Origin: DATKZH01 sp964475955 | Lineage (GTDB): Bacteria > Planctomycetota > Planctomycetia > Pirellulales > Thermoguttaceae | Assembly (NCBI GenBank): GCA_964475955.1 | Contig: CAYYZY010000075.1 | Span: 1 to 33,991 of the forward strand | Direction of reading: 5' to 3' | Length of the DNA: 33,991 bases | Shown here: piece by piece, positions 8,027 through 15,160 of the stretch | Layout of the letters: each line of letters opens with the position of its first letter | How positions within the stretch are numbered: position 1 is the first letter of the stretch | Position numbers and translations under genes: made by a program | Notes under the pieces: model-generated | Told to the model about the DNA's origin: nothing | What the model saw: only the letters and a program-made list of their open reading frames with translations | Databases searched by the model: none

Positions 8027-9073
8027 ATGCACAGACCTTCGACATCCCGGTTGGCCGGGCCGATCGCGGCGATTCTCATCGGGGTGGCCGCCGGGCCGGG
8101 CCTCGGCGCCGGCCGGGTCGACCTCCAGTTGGTGACCGAGCCGCGCGTGCCGATCACCGCCCAGCAGGAGTGGCTCCGCCGCCTCTCGGAAGCGGGGGTC
8201 ACGAACCTCCGCATCCGGACCATGCGCTCCACCGACGAGGTGGGAATCGTTACCCGCGGCACGGCCGGCGCGCCGGTCTACTCGGTGACGGGCGTGATCA
8301 CGTCGGCGGGCGACGTCGTCCTGCCCGGCGCCCGGTTCCGCACCACCGATGCCCATCGCCTTGCCCGCTGGCTCGACGAGCTGGCCCAGTACGGCCCCTC
8401 CAAGGGCGGCCCGACCAAGTCGGCCTTCGGGCTGAGCCCCCGGCAGTTCGAGGCCCTGCACAAGGGACTGGCCTTGCCGGCGGCGGTGTCGACCGAGGGA
8501 GTCCCCCGCCGCCGAGTGATCGAGCAGTTGGCCAAACGGGTCGGGGTCCCGATCCGCGTGGAGCCGCGCATGCTCGCGACGATCGAAGAGGACGACGTGG
8601 TCGGCGAGGAGCTGTCGGGCCTTTCCTGCGGAACCGCGCTGGCCTACGCCGCGCGCCCGCTGGGCTGGTGCCTGGTGCCCGGCGGCTCGGGCCGCGTCGG
8701 CGTGGAGTGCGCGCTCGCCAAGGCGCGGCCCGACACGAAGGCCTGGCCGATCGGCTGGGAGCCGGAGAAGCGGCCGGGCGACGTGCTGCCGGCCCTGTTC
8801 GAGTTCCTCAACGTCAACGTGCAGGGGGTCGACGTCACCCGGTTTCTGGCCGCCATGCAGGAGCGCCTCGAGGTGCCGGTGCTGGTGGATCACAACGCGC
8901 TGGCCCGGCACGGCATCGAGCCCCAAGAGTCCTTCATCAACCTGCCCCAGACGCGAACCAGCTACACGCTGCTCATCAAGAAGGCGCTCTACCAGGCGGG
9001 CCTCAAGTACGAGCTGCGCGTCGACGAGCGCGACAAGCCGTTCCTCTGGGTGACCACGCGCAAGCCGATCTAA
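8027..9073 (+). CDS. Secreted protein of unknown function
   Basis: The product is 348 aa and I do not recognise its family. An N-terminal signal peptide of about 28 residues (SRLAGPIAAILIG followed by small residues) indicates export. The rest is soluble and mixed alpha/beta in character. Its C-terminal third (a leucine- and valine-rich stretch ending in FLWVTT) loosely recalls the short secretin/TonB N-terminal type folds that are frequent in planctomycete secreted proteins; this is only an impression. ATG 8027 has a strong AGGAGGA site inside a small palindrome (8015-8025), which could mask the site. The gene has an extended -10 promoter upstream and converges on the DUF1080 gene, with an inverted repeat pair between them. 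Confidence 0.65.
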   Translation: MHRPSTSRLAGPIAAILIGVAAGPGLGAGRVDLQLVTEPRVPITAQQEWLRRLSEAGVTNLRIRTMRSTDEVGIVTRGTAGAPVYSVTGVITSAGDVVLPGARFRTTDAHRLARWLDELAQYGPSKGGPTKSAFGLSPRQFEALHKGLALPAAVSTEGVPRRRVIEQLAKRVGVPIRVEPRMLATIEEDDVVGEELSGLSCGTALAYAARPLGWCLVPGGSGRVGVECALAKARPDTKAWPIGWEPEKRPGDVLPALFEFLNVNVQGVDVTRFLAAMQERLEVPVLVDHNALARHGIEPQESFINLPQTRTSYTLLIKKALYQAGLKYELRVDERDKPFLWVTTRKPI

Positions 9074-9120
9074 TGGGAACACCGGGGGCAGCGTACGGTG
9101 GACCGCTCGTAAGAGGTGTC

Positions 9121-9301
9121 TCTCGCAAAGGCGCGAAGACGCAAAGGAGAAGGAAGAAGGAGAGAAGGGAAATGAGGGCTTCGTCAATCTGAGGCGGGTG
9201 ACCGACGGGACCTTGCAGCGACTTCGTGCCCTCTTGGTTTCCGCTTATCTTCCCTTCCTCAATCCCTCGTCTTTCCTTTGCGCCTTCGCACCTTTGCGAG
9301 A
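9121..9301. repeat. Inverted pair of 28-bp intergenic repeats between convergent genes
   Basis: The arm at 9121-9148 (TCTCGCAAAGGCGCGAAGAC and onwards) and the complement of 9274-9301 agree at 26 of 28 positions. The pair encloses about 125 bp of purine-rich then pyrimidine-rich sequence. It lies between the convergent stops at 9073 and 9320, where it may act as a bidirectional terminator. Similar CGCAAAGnCGCGAAG repeats are, to my knowledge, widespread in planctomycete and verrucomicrobial genomes. Confidence 0.65.
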
Positions 9302-9319
9302 TCGTTCCCTTCCCCACGC

Positions 9320-10012
9320 TCAGCCGTCGTCGAGGATCTTGATGCGCAGGTCCTTGAACTGCACCTTCATGGGCGGGCCGGGGTGCATTTGCAGGCCGAT
9401 GATGCCTTTGCGGCAGGCGAGCTCGGCGTGGCGATCGTCCACCTCGCACATCCGCTTGCCGTTGATGCGCAGCACGACCTTGCTCCCGTCGGCCACGATC
9501 TCGTAGTCGTTCCAGTCGTTCGGCTTGACGACCTTCTGCAACTCGGCCGCCGGCGCAAACTCGTCTTCGGTGCGCGTTCCGTCCTCGCGGATGACGGCCC
9601 GCTTGCCGCGCATCACCACGCCGCCGCGGCTGTGCTGGAAGAGGCAGCCGGTCCACTGCGGGCCCGCTTCCAGGTCGGCCTGGTAGCCCCACGTGTCGAA
9701 GTTGGGACGCCGCTCGCTGCGGAACTGGATGCCCGAGTTGCCGCCCACGATCTTGTACTTGAGCCGAAGCACGAAGTCGGCCGGCTCGCCGCCCTTCCAG
9801 TAGAGGTAATGGTGCTTCACGCAGGGTTTCTCCTCGGTGCTCTGCGAGGTGATGGCCCCGTCTTCGACCCACCACCCGCCGGGCTTCCCCTCCCAACCGG
9901 TGAGGTCCTTGCCGTTGAACATGGATCGGAAGCCCTTCTCGTCGGCGGCCCGGCCCACGGAGGCTACGGCCACAAGGGCCGCGACGGCGGCCAAGGCGAG
10001 TCGTCGTTGCAT
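9320..10012 (-). CDS. Secreted DUF1080 (3-keto-disaccharide hydrolase family) protein, first copy
   Basis: The product is 230 aa: a signal peptide (about 1-22, ending GRAA) and one PF06439 concanavalin-like domain. It shows the hallmark motifs FNGKDLTGW near the start, NSGIQFRSE, WNDYEIVADG and the closing GIIGLQMHPGPPMKVQFKDLRIK. Members of this family have been linked to cleavage of 3-keto-glycosides; the specificity here is unknown. ATG 10012 has AGAGGA eight bases upstream. It lies 87 bp downstream of the sialidase gene on the same strand, so the two are probably co-transcribed and act on extracellular or periplasmic glycans. Confidence 0.88.
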   Translation of the reverse strand: MQRRLALAAVAALVAVASVGRAADEKGFRSMFNGKDLTGWEGKPGGWWVEDGAITSQSTEEKPCVKHHYLYWKGGEPADFVLRLKYKIVGGNSGIQFRSERRPNFDTWGYQADLEAGPQWTGCLFQHSRGGVVMRGKRAVIREDGTRTEDEFAPAAELQKVVKPNDWNDYEIVADGSKVVLRINGKRMCEVDDRHAELACRKGIIGLQMHPGPPMKVQFKDLRIKILDDG

Positions 10013-10099
10013 GATGAAGTCCTCTCGATTCTGAAAGTCGCGGTTGGCGCGGCCGGCTCTCAGGGGCGTCGCTCCGAAACCCTCGGCCGGCGCGCGGGA

Positions 10100-11341
10100 T
10101 CAGTCCCCGTCGCCCGTCGCGGAGCCCCGCAGCCACGCCAGGTTGAGCCGGGCGAGCGTGATCCGTTCGCTGAGTCGTTCGGTGCCCCGTTCGTACAGGC
10201 ACAACAGGGTGCCGTCGTCGCAGACGGCCAGGTCGGAGTAGGCCGCCGGGCCGCGGTGAATCGTGCGGCTGGCCGACCACGTGCGCCCGTCGTCGAAGCT
10301 CACCCGCACCGTGAGATCGCGGCGGTGCTCGGCGCTGTAGCCGCCGGTCGGGTTGTACCGGGCGACGTTGGAGAAGTAGAGTTCCGGCCGGGCGCCCGGC
10401 TCGCGGCTCGAGCGGCGGATCAGGCCGGCGTGGCAGAACGGGTCGACCAGCACGGGGTCGTCGGCCACCGGTCCGAACGTCGCGGTCGGATCGGGGCTGC
10501 GGGCGACGGCCCGATGCCCGCCCCGGCTCCGCACGTTGAAGTAGACGCACCCGTCGCCCGTCTCCGCCATGCAGAACTCGCGGATCGAGCCGCCGATCGC
10601 GCCCGCCGCGCCGAGCTGCCAGGTGCGCCCGTGGTCGTCGCTGAAGAAGACCGCACTGTAGCGGACCGCCTCGTTGCCCTGCTTCAGGCAGTATCCGCCC
10701 TGAATCAGCAGGCGCCCTCCGTGCAACGGGATGCCGTGGCTGCCGTTGCCGGTGCCGCAATTGAGCGACCCTTCCGGGTAGGGCAGCACGAGGGCCTGCG
10801 GTGTGCTCCACGTTTGCCCGTCGTCGTCGCTCCACGTGACGTGGTCGACGTACCCCCGATCCACCATCCGCTCGTAGGGGGTGTTTCGCACGATCGACGG
10901 GGTGTCTTTCCCGGCCGGCCAGTAGCGGCAGAACTTGAACACGCGGCCCGTCTGCCGGTCCACCAGCGCGGGGCCGTGATGGACGTCGGTGTCGGGGGCG
11001 CTGACGATCGTTTGCATGGGAGCGAACCTGCGCCCGCCGTCGGTGCTTCGCCGGAGGACCACGTCGCTCGGGTGGCCGAAGTCGCGCACGCTCCCCTTGC
11101 GGCGGCTGCAAAACGCCAGCACCGTCCCCTTCGGCGTGACCACGATCGAGGGGATGCGATACCAGTCGCGCCCGCGGTGCTCGAAGAGGTCGGCCTGCTC
11201 GAGCAGCGGCCGGTCGGCCTCGGCGGCGACGCCGTCGCATCGACTCGGCGCGAAGAGGACGCCAACAGCGAGCGCTACGCACGCGGCGCCGCCTCTCGAA
11301 CGGAAGGACGATCGGGTCGCCTTGCTGGCTTCGACGGACAT
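10100..11341 (-). CDS. Exo-sialidase-like protein (BNR/Asp-box, GH33 type)
   Basis: The product is 413 aa with a signal sequence at about 15-40. YRIP at 61-64 matches the FRIP motif that carries the first catalytic arginine of sialidases. Four Asp boxes (SxDxGxxW/F) are visible near 99-106, 171-178, 234-241 and 348-355. A Tyr in AAYSDL (368) and a Glu in YERG (384) are placed like the catalytic Tyr and a conserved acidic residue. It probably removes terminal sialic acid or a related sugar outside the cytoplasm, but planctomycete members also occur in glycosaminoglycan and fucan loci, so the sugar is uncertain. ATG 11341 has AAGGAG seven bases upstream; the frame is open 25 codons further without a ribosome site. 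Confidence 0.85.
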   Translation of the reverse strand: MSVEASKATRSSFRSRGGAACVALAVGVLFAPSRCDGVAAEADRPLLEQADLFEHRGRDWYRIPSIVVTPKGTVLAFCSRRKGSVRDFGHPSDVVLRRSTDGGRRFAPMQTIVSAPDTDVHHGPALVDRQTGRVFKFCRYWPAGKDTPSIVRNTPYERMVDRGYVDHVTWSDDDGQTWSTPQALVLPYPEGSLNCGTGNGSHGIPLHGGRLLIQGGYCLKQGNEAVRYSAVFFSDDHGRTWQLGAAGAIGGSIREFCMAETGDGCVYFNVRSRGGHRAVARSPDPTATFGPVADDPVLVDPFCHAGLIRRSSREPGARPELYFSNVARYNPTGGYSAEHRRDLTVRVSFDDGRTWSASRTIHRGPAAYSDLAVCDDGTLLCLYERGTERLSERITLARLNLAWLRGSATGDGD

Positions 11342-11431
11342 ACGCGGTCTCCTTGCGGGCCCTGGGGCGAACGTCGCACCGTGCGCCGACGCGCGGAGCC
11401 GGGCGCCCCCCGGCAACCGCCCGACGCATCC

Positions 11432-11459
11432 AGGGTAACCACGGGCGGGCGGGAGTCAA
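11432..11459 (-). promoter_or_regulatory. Promoter for the sialidase/DUF1080 pair
   Basis: TTGACT (11459-11454) and TACCCT (11437-11432) are 16 bp apart on the minus strand. The layout matches the promoter at 283-310 (TTGACC-16-TATCCT). It leaves a leader of about 80 bases before ATG 11341. Confidence 0.45.
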
Positions 11460-11559
11460 GGATGCTGGCCCTCGTACGCGTCCCCTTGACCGCCGGCGCC
11501 CCGCCCGCTACACATGCCTTCCTTGGCGGCGGCCGGAAAGCCGTCTCCGCGCTTTCGGG

Positions 11560-11584
11560 GTAGCAGGCACACTCCGTGTGCCGT
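11560..11584. repeat. 25-bp palindromic repeat, copy 1 (GTAGCAGGCACACTCCGTGT...)
   Basis: All 25 bases recur exactly at 33596-33620. The core at 11566-11582 is a perfect hairpin: GGCACAC, a TCC loop, GTGTGCC. A partial complement (GCGGAGTGTG) follows at 11600-11609. Confidence 0.75.
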
Positions 11585-11695
11585 AGCCGGCGGACGATAC
11601 GCGGAGTGTGGGCGGCCACGAAAACCTGAAAGCTGCTTCTTCGGCCGCACGCTGGCGCAAAACGCCGCTTCCTCGCATCGAACCGACCCGGATAT

Positions 11696-12379
11696 ATGAC
11701 GACTCCCGCACTCCTCGAAGCCCGCCGGATCGGGCGGCGCCACCGCGACGGCCGGCGGTGGCTCTTCGAGCAGGTCTCCGTGACGGTCCGCCCCGGCGAG
11801 CGAATCGCGCTGGTCGGGCCTTCCGGTTCCGGGAAGACGCTGCTGCTCCGCGCGCTGGTCCTTCTCGACCCCCTCGATGCCGGCGAGGTCCGCTGGCAAG
11901 GCCACGTGGTTTCGCGCGACGCGATCCCCGTGTTTCGCCGCCAGGTAATGTACCTCCACCAGCGCCCCGCCTTCGCCCAGGATACGGTCGGGGCCGCCCT
12001 GGCCGCCCCCTTCGCCTTCCGGGCGAATCGACGGCGCCGTTTCGACCGCGGCCGCGCGCTCGATGCTCTTCAGCAACTGGGCCGCGATCCGGCGTTTCTC
12101 GACAAACGGGTCCGCGACCTTTCCGGCGGCGAGATGCAGGTGGCCTCGCTGGTGCGCGCGATCCAGCTCGATCCGGCGGTCCTCCTGCTCGACGAACCGG
12201 CCGCCGCGCTCGACGCGCGCACCGCCGCGGCCGCCGAATCGATGATCGCCGGCTGGATCGACGACGCCCCCGATCGCCGCGCCCTGCTCTGGGTGGGCCA
12301 CGATCGAGAACAGGCCCGCCGCATGACCCGTCGCAGCCTCGCCATCGCCGACGGCCGGCTGACCGAAGGCCCCTGGTAG
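11696..12379 (+). CDS. fetA: ABC transporter ATP-binding protein, FetA/YbbL type
   Basis: The product is a 227-aa nucleotide-binding subunit. It has Walker A GPSGSGKT (41-48), the signature LSGGE (142-146), Walker B VLLLDEP (162-168) and the switch histidine H202 in VGHD. The following permease is of the UPF0014/FetB family, which makes this the FetA partner; in Escherichia coli FetAB is implicated in iron export and oxidative-stress resistance. A second Q-loop-like MYLHQRP segment is at 85-91. ATG 11696 has no clear ribosome site but begins where family members begin. The permease gene follows after 48 bp. Confidence 0.85.
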   Translation: MTTPALLEARRIGRRHRDGRRWLFEQVSVTVRPGERIALVGPSGSGKTLLLRALVLLDPLDAGEVRWQGHVVSRDAIPVFRRQVMYLHQRPAFAQDTVGAALAAPFAFRANRRRRFDRGRALDALQQLGRDPAFLDKRVRDLSGGEMQVASLVRAIQLDPAVLLLDEPAAALDARTAAAAESMIAGWIDDAPDRRALLWVGHDREQARRMTRRSLAIADGRLTEGPW

Positions 12380-12427
12380 CGCGTGGAGAAACACAACACG
12401 CCCGGCACACCGAACGGAAGCTTCGCC

Positions 12428-13234
12428 ATGGACGAAAACGGACTGATCCTGCTCGGGCCCTGGCAGGTCGCCCTGGCCGCGGCGTTGATCCTCATCAACG
12501 GCGCGGTCTCGCTCCTGCTCAAGCTGAAACTCGAACGCCGCCTGATCGTGGCCGCGATCCGCACCGTGGTCCAGCTCCTGCTCGTCGGGCTCGTGCTGGA
12601 GTGGATCTTTTTCCCGGGCCGCGCCTGGTACGTGGTCGTCGGCCTGATGGTGGCCATGACGCTGATCGCGGCCGTGGCGGCCGTGCGGCGAACCGGCTAC
12701 CGCTACCGGGGCATTTGGGCCGATGGGTTGACCGCCATGGCGTCGAGCTCCTGGCTGATCGCCGCGGTCGCCCTGCTGGGCATCATCCGGCCGGAAACCT
12801 GGTACATGCCGCAGTACGCCATCCCGCTTCTGGGCATGATCCTGGGCACCACGCTCAACGGCGTCTCCCTCGGGCTCGATCGACTGGCCGAAGAGCTCGA
12901 CTCGAAGCGCGACCAGGTCGAAACGCTCCTCGCCCTCGGCGCCACGCGCTGGGAGGCCGCCCACGACGCGATCCAACGGGCCGTGCAGACCGGGATGATT
13001 CCCCTGATCAACCGGATGATGATCGTCGGGCTGGTCAACCTGCCGGGCATGATGACCGGCCAGATCCTCGGCGGCGTCGACCCGCTCCAGGCCGTGATGT
13101 ACCAGATCGTCATTATGTTCCTCGTCGCCGCCGGCGCCTGCCTGGGCGCCTGCTCCGCCGTGCTGGCCAGCTACCTCCGCCTGTTCAGCCGCGATCACCA
13201 ATTCCTCTCCACGCGCCTGGTGAAACAAGGTTGA
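12428..13234 (+). CDS. fetB: ABC transporter permease, FetB/YbbM (UPF0014) family
   Basis: The product is a 268-aa integral membrane protein with about seven hydrophobic segments. The conserved cytoplasmic loop LALGATRWEAA, which contacts the ATPase, is present, as is PLINRMMIVGLVNLPGMMTGQILGG, a hallmark of the family. It pairs with the upstream FetA-type ATPase as a probable metal (iron) exporter. ATG 12428 has GGAAG seven bases upstream. A GTG at 12383, three bases after the fetA stop, would add 15 polar residues and lacks a ribosome site, so I prefer the ATG. The gene converges on trmO. Confidence 0.87.
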   Translation: MDENGLILLGPWQVALAAALILINGAVSLLLKLKLERRLIVAAIRTVVQLLLVGLVLEWIFFPGRAWYVVVGLMVAMTLIAAVAAVRRTGYRYRGIWADGLTAMASSSWLIAAVALLGIIRPETWYMPQYAIPLLGMILGTTLNGVSLGLDRLAEELDSKRDQVETLLALGATRWEAAHDAIQRAVQTGMIPLINRMMIVGLVNLPGMMTGQILGGVDPLQAVMYQIVIMFLVAAGACLGACSAVLASYLRLFSRDHQFLSTRLVKQG

Positions 13235-13291
13235 CGACTCGGCATCAAGTAATGGCGCGCCCGCCAGTGGGCCCCTATACGAGTGGCCGCT

Positions 13292-13762
13292 TCACGCTTG
13301 AGGACCGAAGCGGTCGTCGGCGACGGTGCGGCCGGTGGAGGGGGCGTCGAGCCAGCCGCTGCGGCGGACCTCGAAGTGGTCGAAGCGCGGGGCGTAGGGC
13401 TTGATGTCCAGAAGCGGCGTGCCGTCCAGCACGTCGACGTCGCGCACGTGGAGCACGCCGCCGTCGACCCGATCCAGGCGGACCGGCGACATGCCGATCG
13501 GGTTGGGCCGGCAGGGGGCCCGGGTGGAGAAGACGCCGCGCGGCTCGTCGTCCAAAAAAGGCGTCACCAGGAGCCTCGGCGGGGCCGCCCGGTCGAACCG
13601 GTAGATCAGCCAGATGCGGTCGAAACCGTCGAGGTCTTTCAGGCCGGCAACGTAGTCCGCAAACACCTCGACCGTCCCCTCCACGCCCTCGGCCACGGCG
13701 GACTGGATGGGCGTGCCCGACGACTCGGTAAACGGCGAGTGGATGATGCCGATGGGGTGCAT
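13292..13762 (-). CDS. trmO: tRNA (N6-threonylcarbamoyladenosine37-N6)-methyltransferase, TrmO/TsaA family
   Basis: The product is 156 aa, the compact size typical of single-domain TsaA_N (PF01980) proteins. It opens with the usual IGIIHSPF, and carries RAPCRPNPIGMSPV and VLDGTPLLDIKPY, the two signature segments of the family. Escherichia coli TrmO methylates t6A37 in tRNA-Thr using S-adenosylmethionine, in the cytoplasm. ATG 13762 begins exactly at the family N-terminus, although the upstream 50 bases are a purine-rich, repetitive GGGAGTCGGGAGT-like stretch (on the plus strand) with no ribosome site on the coding strand. The alpha/beta-hydrolase gene lies 49 bp upstream on the same strand. 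Confidence 0.87.
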   Translation of the reverse strand: MHPIGIIHSPFTESSGTPIQSAVAEGVEGTVEVFADYVAGLKDLDGFDRIWLIYRFDRAAPPRLLVTPFLDDEPRGVFSTRAPCRPNPIGMSPVRLDRVDGGVLHVRDVDVLDGTPLLDIKPYAPRFDHFEVRRSGWLDAPSTGRTVADDRFGPQA

Positions 13763-13811
13763 GGGGTGGGGAGTCGGGAGTGGGGAGCCGGGAGAGGGGG
13801 AATGGCGGAAG

Positions 13812-15029
13812 TTATCGGGGCGGAGCGGGGAGGACGGCGTGCTGGGTGCTGACCATGGCGTCGCGCCGGTCGGTGACGCTGAGGTAGTAGACCAGCGGTC
13901 GCTCGGAGGGGAGCGCCGCCTCGACCGCGCCCTGGGCGAGCTCGGCGTCGACGGAGTGCCACGTCCGCTCTTGCCACGGGCCGGTGTCGGTCGTGTAGTG
14001 CAGCCGGGCGCCGACGAGGGGCACCTTCGACGTGACCGCCGCCCTGGCCTTGCCACGGGCCGTTTCCATCGGACCGAGCCGGGGGAGCGGATCGCCGCCG
14101 GTCAGCACGCTGTCGACGTACAGGCCGATTTCCTTGGGCGCCCAACCGGCCTGGTGGCCGTGCGGCATGCGGACCTGAATCCTGAGGTCCACGCGCCCGG
14201 GAACCAGCCGGTAGCACTTCTGGTAGCTGTCCAAGGGGTAGGCGAAGTCGTTGGTGCCGTTGACGAAGAGGATGGGGCACGAAACGCCGGGCAGGTACTG
14301 CGACGGATCGAAGTGGCGGACCCAGCGGTCCCGCTTCTCGCGGCCCATCCTGGCGAACTGCTCGAGCCAGGCGCTGTTCTCGTGGAGGAAGCCGCAACCG
14401 TAGACGGGCACGGAGACCTTGAGCCGGTCGTCGAGCCCGGTGACGATGCAGGTGAGGTACCCGCCCCAACTGATGCCGGTAATCCCGATGCGATCGGCGT
14501 CGACCTCGGGGCGCGAGGCCAAGAGCGAATGCCCGCGGATCACGGCGGCGACGGCGTGGTAGGTCCACATGTGGCCGAGTCGGTCGTCGGTGAAGTCGGC
14601 GAATTTCTGCTCGTGTCCCTGGTTGGGGCCGCCGTCCGGGAGGCGTTTGCGATTCGGGCCGCAGCCGGCCAGGTCCATGGCGAGGGCGGCGTATCCGCGT
14701 TCGGCCCAGAGGGTGGCCCACTCCGCGAAGGCGGTTCCCCCGCCCCCGTGCACCAGGACCATGCCGGGGAGCGGGCCGTCGCCCTCGGCGGGGCGGCCAT
14801 AGTAGGCGAACACGCGGGTGGGCTTGCCGTCGAGCGGATCGCCTTCGTAGTAGACCTCCCGGACTAGGCCAGACTTTTCGCCCCAAGTGGCCCGCGGCAC
14901 CTGCTTGAGCGCGGGCAAATCCCAGGGGCCGGTGAAGCGGGGGCCCGAGTCGTCCGCCCCGGCACGGGCCGCCAGCGCAATCGACGAACAGACCAGAATC
15001 GCCGGCAGGAATCTCAGCTTGCGGCGCAT
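13812..15029 (-). CDS. Secreted alpha/beta hydrolase, acetyl-xylan-esterase-like
   Basis: The product is 405 aa with a signal peptide (about 1-25, ending ARAGA). The fold signature includes the oxyanion strand VLVHGGGGTAF (91-101) and the nucleophile elbow GISWGG, with S187. A plausible triad is completed by D261 (NGTNDFAYP) and H290 or H292 (MPHGHQAG). A C-terminal portion after about residue 310 looks like a small beta domain. Related planctomycete proteins are annotated as acetyl xylan esterases or dienelactone-type hydrolases; the substrate cannot be fixed here. GGGAGAA lies eight bases before ATG 15029. It may be co-transcribed with trmO downstream. Confidence 0.82.
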   Translation of the reverse strand: MRRKLRFLPAILVCSSIALAARAGADDSGPRFTGPWDLPALKQVPRATWGEKSGLVREVYYEGDPLDGKPTRVFAYYGRPAEGDGPLPGMVLVHGGGGTAFAEWATLWAERGYAALAMDLAGCGPNRKRLPDGGPNQGHEQKFADFTDDRLGHMWTYHAVAAVIRGHSLLASRPEVDADRIGITGISWGGYLTCIVTGLDDRLKVSVPVYGCGFLHENSAWLEQFARMGREKRDRWVRHFDPSQYLPGVSCPILFVNGTNDFAYPLDSYQKCYRLVPGRVDLRIQVRMPHGHQAGWAPKEIGLYVDSVLTGGDPLPRLGPMETARGKARAAVTSKVPLVGARLHYTTDTGPWQERTWHSVDAELAQGAVEAALPSERPLVYYLSVTDRRDAMVSTQHAVLPAPPR

Positions 15030-15160
15030 GGGGCGGTTCTCCCGGGGTCTGGCTGGGGGGTAGCGGGATCTCGCTCGCGAACGAGGGGCCAGAGCCGTCT
15101 CTTCCCACTTCGGGAGATCCTACCGTCTCGCCCGTGGGAGGCAAGAACCCGGCCGAGCGA

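Larger units (their letters stand above)
11342..11695. other. Divergent intergenic region, sialidase / ABC transporter
   Basis: No gene is supported in these 354 bases. They hold the sialidase promoter (11432-11459, minus strand) and a palindromic repeat (11560-11584). For the plus-strand transporter gene I see neither a clear promoter nor a good ribosome site. Confidence 0.5.

Noticed and set aside
9003..11459. 818-codon open frame on the minus strand
   Set aside because: It lies on the same strand as the sialidase and DUF1080 genes but in another frame, with low-complexity composition.
9278..11563. 761-codon open frame on the plus strand
   Set aside because: Antisense to the sialidase and DUF1080 genes, with the valine/glutamate/arginine-rich composition typical of antisense frames here.
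11456..13228. 590-codon open frame on the minus strand
   Set aside because: Antisense to fetA and fetB, both recognised by motifs; composition is that of an antisense shadow.
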